A stretch of 64,000 bases of DNA from Vibrio fluvialis (GTDB taxonomy: Bacteria > Pseudomonadota > Gammaproteobacteria > Enterobacterales > Vibrionaceae), in contig NZ_UHIP01000002.1 of assembly GCF_900460245.1 (NCBI RefSeq), forward strand, positions 1,612,001-1,676,000, given 5' to 3'. A model generated the notes under the pieces. It searched no databases and had not been told where the DNA came from. It worked only from the letters and a program-made list of their open reading frames with translations. Of this stretch, positions 54,594-62,979 are shown piece by piece. The first letter of the stretch is position 1; each line of letters begins with the position of its first letter. A program made the position numbers and the translations under genes.

Positions 54594-54619
54594 TATTTCT
54601 TCCATATTGGAAGGAAATA
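54594..54619. promoter_or_regulatory. imperfect inverted repeat between LysR gene and reductase
   Basis: TATTTCTTCCA (54594-54604) and TGGAAGGAAATA (54608-54619) are complementary except for one unpaired base. Located about 85 bases before the reductase gene; possible operator. Confidence 0.45.
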
Positions 54620-54703
54620 ACTTCACCCTCGCCATCTAATCATTCATTTGGAAGTAAGTTAAAGTTTCTTCATCGCAATCAAACAGAGATTCTGAGGTGA
54701 AAC

Positions 54704-55663
54704 ATGCTGGTTAATGGTCAATGGACAAAAGAGTGGCACCCTGTGCAGGCAACCGACGAGAAAGGTGGTTTTGTCCGCCAGACATCAAGTTTTCGTGATT
54801 GGGTGGTCGCTCCCGAATCACTGGCAGCAGGCGAAAGCGCTAAGTTTATCGCCGAATCAGGCCGTTACCATCTGTATGTAGCGCTGATCTGTCCGTGGGC
54901 ATCCCGCACGCTGATTGCTCGTAAACTCAAAGGATTGGAAGACGTCGTGAGCGTTTCTGTGGTCGAACCTAAACTGCTTGATGAGGGATGGCATTTTGGC
55001 GACTTTCCGGGCGCCGACCGTGACGAACTGAACGGTTTTGAGTGGATGCATCAACTCTACACCCATGCCGATCCGCACTTTACCGGCCGTGCGACCGTGC
55101 CTGTCCTGTGGGATAAGAAAACCCGTACCATAGTCAACAACGAGTCAGCAGACATCGTACGCATGTTCAACAGCGGCTTTGGTGAGCTGGCCAATCAGGA
55201 CTTTGACCTTTATCCGTCGGCGCTGCGTGAAGAGATTGATGCCCTGAATGCGGAGATCTATCCAAAGCTCAATAACGGTGTCTACCGCGCAGGCTTTGCG
55301 ACCACCCAAGAGAGCTATGAAGAAGCGTTCCACGATGTTTTTGGCATGCTCGATCAATTGGAACATCGTCTGAGTGACAAACGTGATTACCTTTCTGGTC
55401 AACAAGTTACCGAGGCTGATATTCGTCTGTTCGTCACGTTAATTCGCTTCGACCCTGCGTATCATGGCATTTTTAAATGCAACTTACGCCAGCTGCGTGA
55501 CTACCCTTACTTAAATGGGTACGTCAAACGCCTGTTGGATTTGCCGGGCGTGCGCAGCACCGTCAGCCTTGAGCACATCAAACAAGGCTATTATTCAATT
55601 AAAGCTCTGAATCCGAACGGGATTGTGCCGGTAGGTCCGGACATGTCGGATTATGGTTTGTAA
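54704..55663 (+). CDS. glutathionyl-hydroquinone reductase (Xi-class GST, YqjG type)
   Basis: 319 residues with GAGGTG ribosome site. Reduces glutathionyl-hydroquinones using glutathione. N-terminal thioredoxin-fold domain with catalytic C63 in ALICPWASRTL, and a C-terminal helical domain with LSGQQVTEADIRLFVTLIRFDPAYHGIFKCNLR. Full family length. Followed 33 bases later by an esterase gene. Detoxification of quinones is the expected role. Confidence 0.94.
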   Translation: MLVNGQWTKEWHPVQATDEKGGFVRQTSSFRDWVVAPESLAAGESAKFIAESGRYHLYVALICPWASRTLIARKLKGLEDVVSVSVVEPKLLDEGWHFGDFPGADRDELNGFEWMHQLYTHADPHFTGRATVPVLWDKKTRTIVNNESADIVRMFNSGFGELANQDFDLYPSALREEIDALNAEIYPKLNNGVYRAGFATTQESYEEAFHDVFGMLDQLEHRLSDKRDYLSGQQVTEADIRLFVTLIRFDPAYHGIFKCNLRQLRDYPYLNGYVKRLLDLPGVRSTVSLEHIKQGYYSIKALNPNGIVPVGPDMSDYGL

Positions 55664-55696
55664 GTACTGCGTGAACACGTGGTTCAGTAAGGAACG

Positions 55697-56308
55697 ATGA
55701 TGACAAAGAAAATTGTAATTCTGCTGCACGGAGTCGGCAGTTCTGGTGACGATCTGGAACGTCTCGGTGATTACTGGGCGCCATCAATGCCGGGCGTGAA
55801 GTTCCTCTCGCCGAATGCACCTTTTCCGTTTGATCACGGTGGCGGTTACCAATGGTTCAGCCTTGATGGCATTAATGAGATTAACCGCCCGAGCCGGGTT
55901 CAGGATGCACGTGTCGCGATGGATCAAACCATCACTGATATACTGCTGCAACATGGCGGCTCTTGGCAGACCGACGACATCATTCTGGTCGGCTTTTCCC
56001 AAGGCACAATCATGTCGATGGATGTACTGGCGAGCAGCCGCTTGCCCGTAAGAGCGATTGTGGGTTTCTCCGGCCGCCTTTCATCGCCGCAACCTTACCA
56101 TATCGACAACCAAGTACCTGTGCTGCTGATTCACGGCAAAGGTGACCCTGTCATTCCTTATTCGGAAACCGAAAAGGCCGCCAGTGCACTGCAAGCAGCC
56201 GGCGTGGACGTCACCACTTTCCTTGAGCCTGGCATTCCGCACACGATTTCTCAGGCTGGTGCCGATAAAGCCGCAGAGTTTATTCGCCGCCAGTTTAATC
56301 TCGCCTGA
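55697..56308 (+). CDS. serine carboxylesterase/phospholipase, YpfH type
   Basis: 203 residues. Alpha/beta hydrolase with nucleophile S101 in GFSQGT, acid in GKGDPVIPYS and His in PGIPHTIS. The oxyanion region is LLHGVGSSGDD. Small carboxylesterase acting on short esters; biological substrate unknown. Start could be the second ATG (55700), better spaced from AAGGA. Co-directional with the reductase gene. Confidence 0.92.
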   Translation: MMTKKIVILLHGVGSSGDDLERLGDYWAPSMPGVKFLSPNAPFPFDHGGGYQWFSLDGINEINRPSRVQDARVAMDQTITDILLQHGGSWQTDDIILVGFSQGTIMSMDVLASSRLPVRAIVGFSGRLSSPQPYHIDNQVPVLLIHGKGDPVIPYSETEKAASALQAAGVDVTTFLEPGIPHTISQAGADKAAEFIRRQFNLA

Positions 56309-56332
56309 TCATCGTCAGCACTCAAAAACAGA

Positions 56333-56357
56333 ACGGGCCTGAAATCTTCAGGCCCGT
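56333..56357. terminator. bidirectional terminator between esterase and LysE genes
   Basis: ACGGGCCTGAA (56333-56343) and TTCAGGCCCGT (56347-56357) form a perfect 11-bp stem with a 3-nt loop; CGTTGTTGTTA follows on the plus strand, TCTGTTTTTG on the minus strand. Confidence 0.9.
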
Positions 56358-56382
56358 CGTTGTTGTTACTCTCTCACTGCCA

Positions 56383-57024
56383 TTAGCTCAGACTGGCGAG
56401 TCGCGCAGCAAATCCCATGAAAAACATGCCGAGTAAGCCATTGCCCAGCTGCGACAAACGTTTGTTGTTTTTAAACATTTGCGTCAGTGATGTGCCTAAG
56501 AAAATCAGCGCACTCAGGTAAACGATGCTGAAAATCTCCAGAATCGTGGCCAGGATCAGGTAAGAAATCCAGGTGTGATCGTAGGTGTAGTCGATAAACT
56601 GAATGAAAAATGATACGTAGAAAAGAATCGCTTTCGGATTGGTCAGACTCAGCGACAGCGATTTCGCAAACACGTTTTCGCTTTTCTTCGGACGCTCCAC
56701 GCCTGCTTCATCATCCCCGCCTTTACGCAACAGAGAATGAATGATCTTCAGTCCGAGATACAGCAGATACGCCGCACCCAGATAACGAATGATGGTAAAC
56801 AGCACAGGTGAAGTCTGAATCAAAGACGCCACGCCGAGGTAAGACAGCAGAATCAGCACCGCATCGCCAATCAGCACGCCCGATGCCGCTTTATAGCCCG
56901 CTTTGACACCAAACGACGAACTGGATTTCAGTACATACAAAGAGTTCGGCCCGGGAGCGAGAATGATCATGGTCAGCCCGACCATATAGGTCCAAATATT
57001 AATGACACCAAAACTCTCTAACAT
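56383..57024 (-). CDS. LysE-family amino-acid exporter (LeuE type)
   Basis: 213 residues from the ATG with AGGGA upstream; a longer in-frame start at 57129 adds an untypical stretch. Six helices, LysE/RhtB superfamily signature VGLTMIILAPGPNSLYVL, and NPKAILFYVSFFIQF. Close in type to LeuE, which exports leucine and related amino acids. No regulator adjoins it. The 270-bp gap to the next gene shows no clear features. Confidence 0.92.
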   Translation of the reverse strand: MLESFGVINIWTYMVGLTMIILAPGPNSLYVLKSSSSFGVKAGYKAASGVLIGDAVLILLSYLGVASLIQTSPVLFTIIRYLGAAYLLYLGLKIIHSLLRKGGDDEAGVERPKKSENVFAKSLSLSLTNPKAILFYVSFFIQFIDYTYDHTWISYLILATILEIFSIVYLSALIFLGTSLTQMFKNNKRLSQLGNGLLGMFFMGFAARLASLS

Positions 57025-57398
57025 GCTGTCCCTCGCTATACCCAAGCTCATTCTACGACTACGGAGATCGTGTATAACGCAAATACTCAATGAAGTCGAG
57101 AACAGAAAATAACCGATCTGAAAAAACACCTTCCCGTAAGATGATTGCCTGGTCTTTGAAGACTGATGCAGAAAGAGGCTGCCTGCGTGCGAGGGGTTAT
57201 GCAGAGATTTATCCTATCTTACGATTCAAAGCCAAGTAAACGTTTGCATTGCTACACAAAGCAACAGAATCATATCTTGTGTTGCCTTTTTTAGAACAAA
57301 TCGTTGGTTTTATATCATTAGTTCCAACAATTTATTTATGGTTAAATCATTGAGCACGGTTTTACTATGGAAATAAAAATCAAATAAGGAAGCAAGCT

Positions 57399-58241
57399 AT
57401 GGATAGTTTAAAAGGCCAGCTGGGAAACTGGCGGCTACATCTGACCGTCGTGGCAATATCGGTGGTTGCCGAACTGATCGGAATAATTAAAGTGCCACTG
57501 GGAAGCAGCAGCGTAGTGTTATTACCGCTGTTCTATGCTTTTATTTTTGGTCTGTTGCTCAACCCGAACGTGGTTAAAAAGGCCAAAGCGGTCATGAGTA
57601 CAAAAGCCGCTGAAAAAGCCACACCCATTATCATTATTTCCGTTTTACCTTTTCTGGCTAAATTCGGCACATTGATCGGGCCATCACTGAATAAAATATT
57701 AGAAATTGGTCCAGCGATGATATTTCAGGAACTGGGAAACCTTGGCACGATATTAATTGCGATGCCTGTTGCGATTCTGGTATTGAAGATGGGACGTGAA
57801 TCGGTCGGTGCCTGTTTCTCGATTGCCCGTGAACCGAATATCGCCCTGATTTCGGATAAATATGGCCTCAAAAGCCCGGAAGGTATCGGCGTCATGGGCG
57901 TCTATGTGATGGGTACCATGTTCGGCACGCTCTATTTTGGTCTGCTGGCTTCCTTGCTTGCTTCGACCAACTGGTTTGATCCGCGCGCCCTTGCCATGGC
58001 ATGTGGGGTTGGCAGTGGCAGTATGACCGCCGCTTGCTCCGCCGCACTCGGTGCTTCTATTCCTGAAATGAAAGATGAAATCTTAGCACTGGCGGGAGCC
58101 AGTAACTTGCTGACCAATGCGACGGGTCTGTTTGTCGGCTTGTTTATCGCACTGCCGCTGACCGAGAAAATGTACCGTCTTCTGCCCAAGAATCAGCCAG
58201 TCCGTTCATCCGCAGCTCAAGGGAGTGACCTCAATGTCTAA
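57399..58241 (+). CDS. DUF3100-type membrane protein
   Basis: 280 residues, about nine hydrophobic segments, no signal cleavage. Matches the DUF3100 family, e.g. GRESVGACFSIAREPNIALI and CGVGSGSMTAACSAALGASI, motifs resembling the ion-coupled transporter hairpins with Gly/Ser-rich turns. No experimentally known function in what I recall. Overlaps the next small membrane gene by eight bases, so the two likely form a two-component transporter feeding the M20D amidohydrolase downstream. Confidence 0.8.
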   Translation: MDSLKGQLGNWRLHLTVVAISVVAELIGIIKVPLGSSSVVLLPLFYAFIFGLLLNPNVVKKAKAVMSTKAAEKATPIIIISVLPFLAKFGTLIGPSLNKILEIGPAMIFQELGNLGTILIAMPVAILVLKMGRESVGACFSIAREPNIALISDKYGLKSPEGIGVMGVYVMGTMFGTLYFGLLASLLASTNWFDPRALAMACGVGSGSMTAACSAALGASIPEMKDEILALAGASNLLTNATGLFVGLFIALPLTEKMYRLLPKNQPVRSSAAQGSDLNV

Positions 58242-58704
58242 TGCAGCTACCGCAAAAAACGTTAACGCAAACATCAACCTGATTGATTACGCGATGGTAC
58301 TGGTCATTGTGTGTATTATCGCCCTGATCAGTAACTGGACCGGAACCGGAATTACACCACTCTCCGCCCTACCCGGTATGATCATTATATTTGGCATGGC
58401 TATGGCAGGTTTATTTCTGGCCAAAGTGATGCCGTTTTATTTACCATCGGTCGCCTGGTTGTCATTGGTCAGTGTAATACTGACCATGCCAGCCTCTCCA
58501 GTATCTGAATTTATTCTGACCTACGTAAAAGAAATTAATTTCTTAAGTTTGGTCAGCCCGGTATTAGCATACGCTGGTTTAGCCATCAGCAAACAAGAAG
58601 TCACGACGTTTAAGTCAGCCGGCGGGAAAGTTGTTATTATCGCTCTGCTAGTCTTTACCGGGACATATTTAGGTTCCGCTATCATTGCGAATTTAGCTCT
58701 ATAA
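58234..58704 (+). CDS. small multi-pass membrane protein, DUF3100 partner
   Basis: 156 residues from the ATG with GGGAG eight bases upstream; a GTG nine bases earlier is in frame. Four to five hydrophobic segments. Not a family I can name; it may be the second half of a DUF3100-type carrier. Coupled to the upstream gene by overlap. Confidence 0.75.
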   Translation: MSNAATAKNVNANINLIDYAMVLVIVCIIALISNWTGTGITPLSALPGMIIIFGMAMAGLFLAKVMPFYLPSVAWLSLVSVILTMPASPVSEFILTYVKEINFLSLVSPVLAYAGLAISKQEVTTFKSAGGKVVIIALLVFTGTYLGSAIIANLAL

Positions 58705-58848
58705 TTAATTATTCATCACCATGCTCAATAATTTGGCGCTGCAGTGCGATGGCGAATCAAAATAGCCAACGCCCTGCAACGTCAAATCAAACAATCTATT
58801 TCAACACGTCAGCCACTGATCGAAGTGCACATAATCAAGATGTGAAAA

Positions 58849-60024
58849 ATGATGACTCAATATATTGATCAGAACTCAAAAGAACACCAACAACTGATTG
58901 CCTGGAGACGCGATCTCCATGCCCACCCAGAAACGGCTTATGAAGAGTTTCGTACGTCCGATACCATCGCCTCCATCCTGAGCGAACTCGGTTTGCAAAT
59001 CGAACGCGGGCTCGGAGGCACAGGTATTGTCGCGACACTGCATGGCAATCAGGGCGACGGGCCGACCATCGGCCTGAGAGCGGATATGGATGCGCTCGAT
59101 GTCGTAGAAATGAATGCCTTTGATCACTGCTCTAAGCATCACGGCAAAATGCACGCGTGCGGTCATGACGGTCATACGACCATGCTGCTGGGTGCAGCCG
59201 TCTCCTTGTCCAAAAATCCCGATTTCAAAGGTACTGTCCACTTCATTTTCCAACCGGCGGAAGAGAACGAAGCAGGCGCTAAAGCGATGATTGAAGATGG
59301 CTTATTCGAACGTTTCCCGATGCAGGAAGTGTATGGCCTGCACAACTGGCCTGCACTGCCAGCGGGTCAGGCCGCGGTGCATTATGGCGCGGTGATGGCC
59401 GCTTTCGATACGTTTGATATCACCATTAAAGGCGTAGGCGGACATGGCGCCATGCCGCATGATACGGTCGATCCTGTTTACACTGCCAGCCTGATTATCA
59501 ACGCGCTACAAGGCATCATCAGCCGCAATCTTGACCCGCAAACATCCGGTGTGATCAGCGTGACTCAGGTTCATGGAGGCCACGCTTACAACGTGATTCC
59601 GGAAGAAGTGACATTGAAAGGCACAACACGCTCTTTCTGCCCGAAGGTGCGAGACTTGATTGAAACACGCATGCTGGATGTGGTCAGAGGGATTGCAAAA
59701 GCGCAAGGCTGTAAAGCTGATATTCTCTATTCACGCCGCTACCCGGCGACCATCAACACTCAGCCGGAAGCGGAGAAGTGTCAGCGCGTGCTTGAGTCCA
59801 TGCCTGAGATTCAGCAGGTCCATGTAAACCCACCCGCGAGCATGGGCGGCGAAGATTTTGCCTTTATGCTGGAAAAACTGCCCGGCGCTTACATTTGGCT
59901 CGGCAACGGCAGCGACAACCATTCGCACAATCTGCACAGCCCGAATTACGACTTTAATGATGAGGTACTACCTATCGGTGCCAACTTCTGGGTTAAACTG
60001 GTTCAACATTTGTTAGCCGATTAA
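58849..60024 (+). CDS. M20D amidohydrolase (hippurate/amino-acid amide hydrolase type)
   Basis: 391 residues. Cytoplasmic dimetal amidohydrolase cleaving an N-acyl amino acid or similar amide. Metal ligands visible: GLRADMDALDV, HACGHDGHTTMLLGAA, the FQPAEENEAGA segment with catalytic Glu, GLHNWP, and the C-terminal GGEDFAFM. Family members include hippurate hydrolase, IAA-amide hydrolase and AbgB. The cassette DUF3100 pair plus M20D plus LysR suggests uptake and hydrolysis of an acylated amino acid. Two adjacent ATGs are possible; the ribosome site is weak. Confidence 0.93.
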   Translation: MMTQYIDQNSKEHQQLIAWRRDLHAHPETAYEEFRTSDTIASILSELGLQIERGLGGTGIVATLHGNQGDGPTIGLRADMDALDVVEMNAFDHCSKHHGKMHACGHDGHTTMLLGAAVSLSKNPDFKGTVHFIFQPAEENEAGAKAMIEDGLFERFPMQEVYGLHNWPALPAGQAAVHYGAVMAAFDTFDITIKGVGGHGAMPHDTVDPVYTASLIINALQGIISRNLDPQTSGVISVTQVHGGHAYNVIPEEVTLKGTTRSFCPKVRDLIETRMLDVVRGIAKAQGCKADILYSRRYPATINTQPEAEKCQRVLESMPEIQQVHVNPPASMGGEDFAFMLEKLPGAYIWLGNGSDNHSHNLHSPNYDFNDEVLPIGANFWVKLVQHLLAD

Positions 60025-60045
60025 TCGTACTCAGCGAAGGAACGT

Positions 60046-60954
60046 ATGGACGAAAGAGCACTGAAATATTTTGAAGTGGTCGCAAAAACGAAAAGTATTC
60101 GTGCAGCCTCAGAAGTGCTGCACGTTTCACCTTCTGCAATCAGTCGAAAAGTGTCGCAACTTGAAGCTCAGCTTAACGTCCGTCTGATGGATCGGATTGG
60201 CCGTGGCGTCAATCTCACTCAGTCCGGCCTTCGCTTAGCCGAGTACATTCAGGACATCAACCAACGGAAAAATGATCTGGTGTCCGACCTGTCTGAAATC
60301 GAGCATCTGCAAACCGGAACGCTGCGCCTTTCTGTGGGAGGCGGTTTTATTCCGGACCTCATCAATCATGCCATCGCACAATTTTCTCACCGCCATCCGG
60401 GCGTCAAACTGATCCTACAGGTCGGTGGTGGAGATGACGTCATTGAAGGTATTAAGAGTGAGGAAGCCGATATCGGCATTCTGCTGAACGCGCCTCAGGA
60501 TACCAAGGTGGATGTCCTGTTCTCCTGTCCGTTTCAGGAGCTGAGCCTGCTTGTACCGCCGCAGAGTCCATGGGCAAACATTCAGCTCTGCTCGCCTACA
60601 CAACTCGCGGAGATCCCGCTCGCGCTGCTCAATGAAAGTTTCAGCATAAGACGTGCCATCAATCTTTATGAGGCGCGGCAGGAAATTCGCCTCAAAGAGA
60701 TTCTGCTGTGTAACTCGTTTGAAGCGCTCAAGAGCTACGTCGAAGCCGGGCTTGGCGGAACGTTACTGCCGAAAGTCTGCGTGACGAAAGAGCTGAAAAA
60801 TCAGTCCTTTGTGGCTATCGATATTGAAGGTATGCACACCCTGGACACCTCCGTTGATCTGGTGATTCGAAAAGGCAGGCCGCTCAGTGCCTCCATTCGA
60901 GAGATGAGAGATTGTATCGTCACCAGCATGAGTGCGTTTAATGCCGGCCTATGA
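60046..60954 (+). CDS. LysR-family regulator of the DUF3100/M20D cassette
   Basis: 302 residues with AGGA before the ATG. LysR helix-turn-helix 1-60 (KYFEVVAKTKSIRAASEVLHVSPSAISRKVSQLEAQLN), effector domain about 88-295. Same strand and 21 bases downstream of the amidohydrolase, so it is probably co-transcribed and autoregulatory for the cassette. Confidence 0.92.
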   Translation: MDERALKYFEVVAKTKSIRAASEVLHVSPSAISRKVSQLEAQLNVRLMDRIGRGVNLTQSGLRLAEYIQDINQRKNDLVSDLSEIEHLQTGTLRLSVGGGFIPDLINHAIAQFSHRHPGVKLILQVGGGDDVIEGIKSEEADIGILLNAPQDTKVDVLFSCPFQELSLLVPPQSPWANIQLCSPTQLAEIPLALLNESFSIRRAINLYEARQEIRLKEILLCNSFEALKSYVEAGLGGTLLPKVCVTKELKNQSFVAIDIEGMHTLDTSVDLVIRKGRPLSASIREMRDCIVTSMSAFNAGL

Positions 60955-60973
60955 GCCTGCGTTAAACGCAAAC

Positions 60974-62200
60974 TCACGCCAGTTCCGGCTCTGATTCCTG
61001 CTGCTTGCTGACCTGAACATACAGCCCGATACCGGACAACGCGCCGAGCACGGCGAAGGTCAGCCACAACCAACCGGATGGAAACTGCGGTAAATCCAGC
61101 AACCAACCCGCTCCCCAGTTTCCCGCAAATGCAAAAAAGCCGCCGATACAAGAATAGAGGCCGTAATAACTGGCCAATTTGGACGGCGTGGCGAAGCGTG
61201 GCACGTAGGCACCAATCAGCGGATAAACCATCATTGAACCGGAGCTGAGCAGTATCGCGCACAGCACAAACGGCAATGGTGGCCACGGCGTAAAGTGCAG
61301 ATTCAGCGCCAGAAATGCACTGCCCATCAACGCCATGCCAATCCCCATCCCTTTGGCGATACCAAGCTGTTTGTCCACCCAGTGACTGACTGGCAGTTGT
61401 AACAACACGCCCATCAATGACGACACCATAAATACCCAAGTGATCACCGACGGATCGCCAGTCTGAACCCGAGCCTGATGCGGAATAGACAGGTACAACT
61501 GATGAAACAGGATTTGATAGACGCACGCAGCGAATACAAAACGCATGAAGGGTTTGTTTTTCAGCATCGCCCACCAATCTAGCAGGAACAGTTGTTTTTC
61601 TGTCGCCGCCGGGGCGTGAACGTCTTTCGGCAGGTAATACCATTGCAGCAGAAGCAGAATGAAGAACACGCCTGCCGCCGAGAGTCCGACCCACATAAAG
61701 CTGACCGAGAACAACGTCAGACCAATCAGTGGGCCCAGCAACATCCCCGCTTCACTGGCCAGATTCTGCAAAGCAAACACTCGGTTACGCTCGCGAGCGT
61801 TCGGGTATTCCGAGGACAAATACGCCTGACTGCTGGGCGTAAACAGCGCGCCAGCAAAGCCGGTGCAAAACGCACCAACAAGAATCGCCGCAAAGCTGTC
61901 GCTGATCCCAAGCAAAAAGAAACCCACAATGCGGACGGCGCAACCGCACAGGATCATCGGTTTATAGCCGAACTTGTCACCCAGCGTGCCGCCAATCAGA
62001 AACAGCCCCTGCTGACTAAGCACACGCAGGCCGATGATGAAACCGATATACCAACCGCTGAAACCGAGATTTTGCAAATGCTCCGCCAGATAAGGCAGCA
62101 GCATGTAAAACCCGAGGTTGAAACTGAAACTGTTAAACACCAGCACCCGGCCAGCGGCAGAGAGCAATCGCCAGTCCTTGACGAAATGATGCAGCTTCAT
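60974..62200 (-). CDS. MFS transporter, MdtH-like, linked to siderophore genes
   Basis: 408 residues, twelve helices. Major facilitator with the loop 2-3 motif GGTLGDKFGYKP. Best likeness is the MdtH-type efflux group. Its ATG immediately follows the ABC ATPase stop (TAAATG), so it is translationally coupled to an iron-siderophore importer. It may export a siderophore or act as an alternate transporter in iron uptake. The C terminus ends SKQQESEPELA. Confidence 0.9.
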   Translation of the reverse strand: MKLHHFVKDWRLLSAAGRVLVFNSFSFNLGFYMLLPYLAEHLQNLGFSGWYIGFIIGLRVLSQQGLFLIGGTLGDKFGYKPMILCGCAVRIVGFFLLGISDSFAAILVGAFCTGFAGALFTPSSQAYLSSEYPNARERNRVFALQNLASEAGMLLGPLIGLTLFSVSFMWVGLSAAGVFFILLLLQWYYLPKDVHAPAATEKQLFLLDWWAMLKNKPFMRFVFAACVYQILFHQLYLSIPHQARVQTGDPSVITWVFMVSSLMGVLLQLPVSHWVDKQLGIAKGMGIGMALMGSAFLALNLHFTPWPPLPFVLCAILLSSGSMMVYPLIGAYVPRFATPSKLASYYGLYSCIGGFFAFAGNWGAGWLLDLPQFPSGWLWLTFAVLGALSGIGLYVQVSKQQESEPELA

Positions 62201-62977
62201 TTACGCGACCTTTTTCGAACGCAGCGTACGCACAAAAGGCACACCGTGTTCATCGGTGATGACTTGCGCCTCGACGTTATAAATATCTTGCACCAGCTCA
62301 GAGGTGAGTACCTGCTTGGGATGCCCGCAGGCCACCAGTTCACCCTGTTTCAGCACCAGCAGATTATCAGCATACTGCGCCGCCAGGTTGAGATCGTGCA
62401 GCACCATCAGTGTGATGTATTGCTGCTCGCGGGTTTGCGTCACCAGATGATCCAGCAGCACGTGCTGGTGATGAAGATCCAGCGCGCTGACCGGTTCGTC
62501 GAGCATCAGAATTTGTGGGTCACGCATCAGCGCCTGCGCAAACAGAATCATCTGACACTGACCACCACTGAGCGTGCGCACATCGCGGTTCGCCAGATGA
62601 GACAAGCCCATGCTTTCCAGAATTTCCAGCGCGCCGCGCAGCATGGTGTCGTCCACTCGCAGGCTCAGGGCATCCAACTTGCCCAGCAGCACCACTTCAA
62701 TCACGGTGAGGTTGATGTCGAGGTGAATATCCTGCGGCATGTAGCCAAAACGCGAGCGCCAGTGCGGCAGTGATTTGATGCTCAGTTGATCGTGTTGATG
62801 CGAAATCGTGCCACTGTTGAGTTTGATATCGCCAAACAGCGTTTTCAGCAGCGTACTTTTACCCGTGCCATTCGGACCAAGGATCGCCGTCACCTGCCCA
62901 GGTTGCAACGTAAAGCTCATGTCACGCGCCAGCGTCAGCGAGCCAATCTGAATATTGAGTGTGTCAGCCTTCAGCAT
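62201..62977 (-). CDS. iron-siderophore ABC transporter ATPase (FecE/FepC type)
   Basis: 258 residues from the ATG with GAGG six bases upstream. Walker A GPNGTGKST (about 36-44), signature LSGGQCQ, Walker B ILMLDEPVSALD, followed by the LMVLHDLNLAAQYAD switch region. Energises the FecCD permease encoded two bases upstream. The signature Gln-Cys-Gln in place of Gln-Arg is a small oddity. Confidence 0.94.
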   Translation of the reverse strand: MLKADTLNIQIGSLTLARDMSFTLQPGQVTAILGPNGTGKSTLLKTLFGDIKLNSGTISHQHDQLSIKSLPHWRSRFGYMPQDIHLDINLTVIEVVLLGKLDALSLRVDDTMLRGALEILESMGLSHLANRDVRTLSGGQCQMILFAQALMRDPQILMLDEPVSALDLHHQHVLLDHLVTQTREQQYITLMVLHDLNLAAQYADNLLVLKQGELVACGHPKQVLTSELVQDIYNVEAQVITDEHGVPFVRTLRSKKVA

Positions 62978-62979
62978 GA

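Noticed and set aside
60801..61694. 297-codon minus-strand ORF in another frame of the MFS/LysR boundary
   Set aside because: Overlaps the MFS gene out of frame and reads as low-quality protein without domains.
61592..62773. 393-codon plus-strand ORF opposite the MFS and ATPase genes
   Set aside because: His/Gln-rich antisense shadow of two genes with clear family motifs; no ribosome site and no fold.
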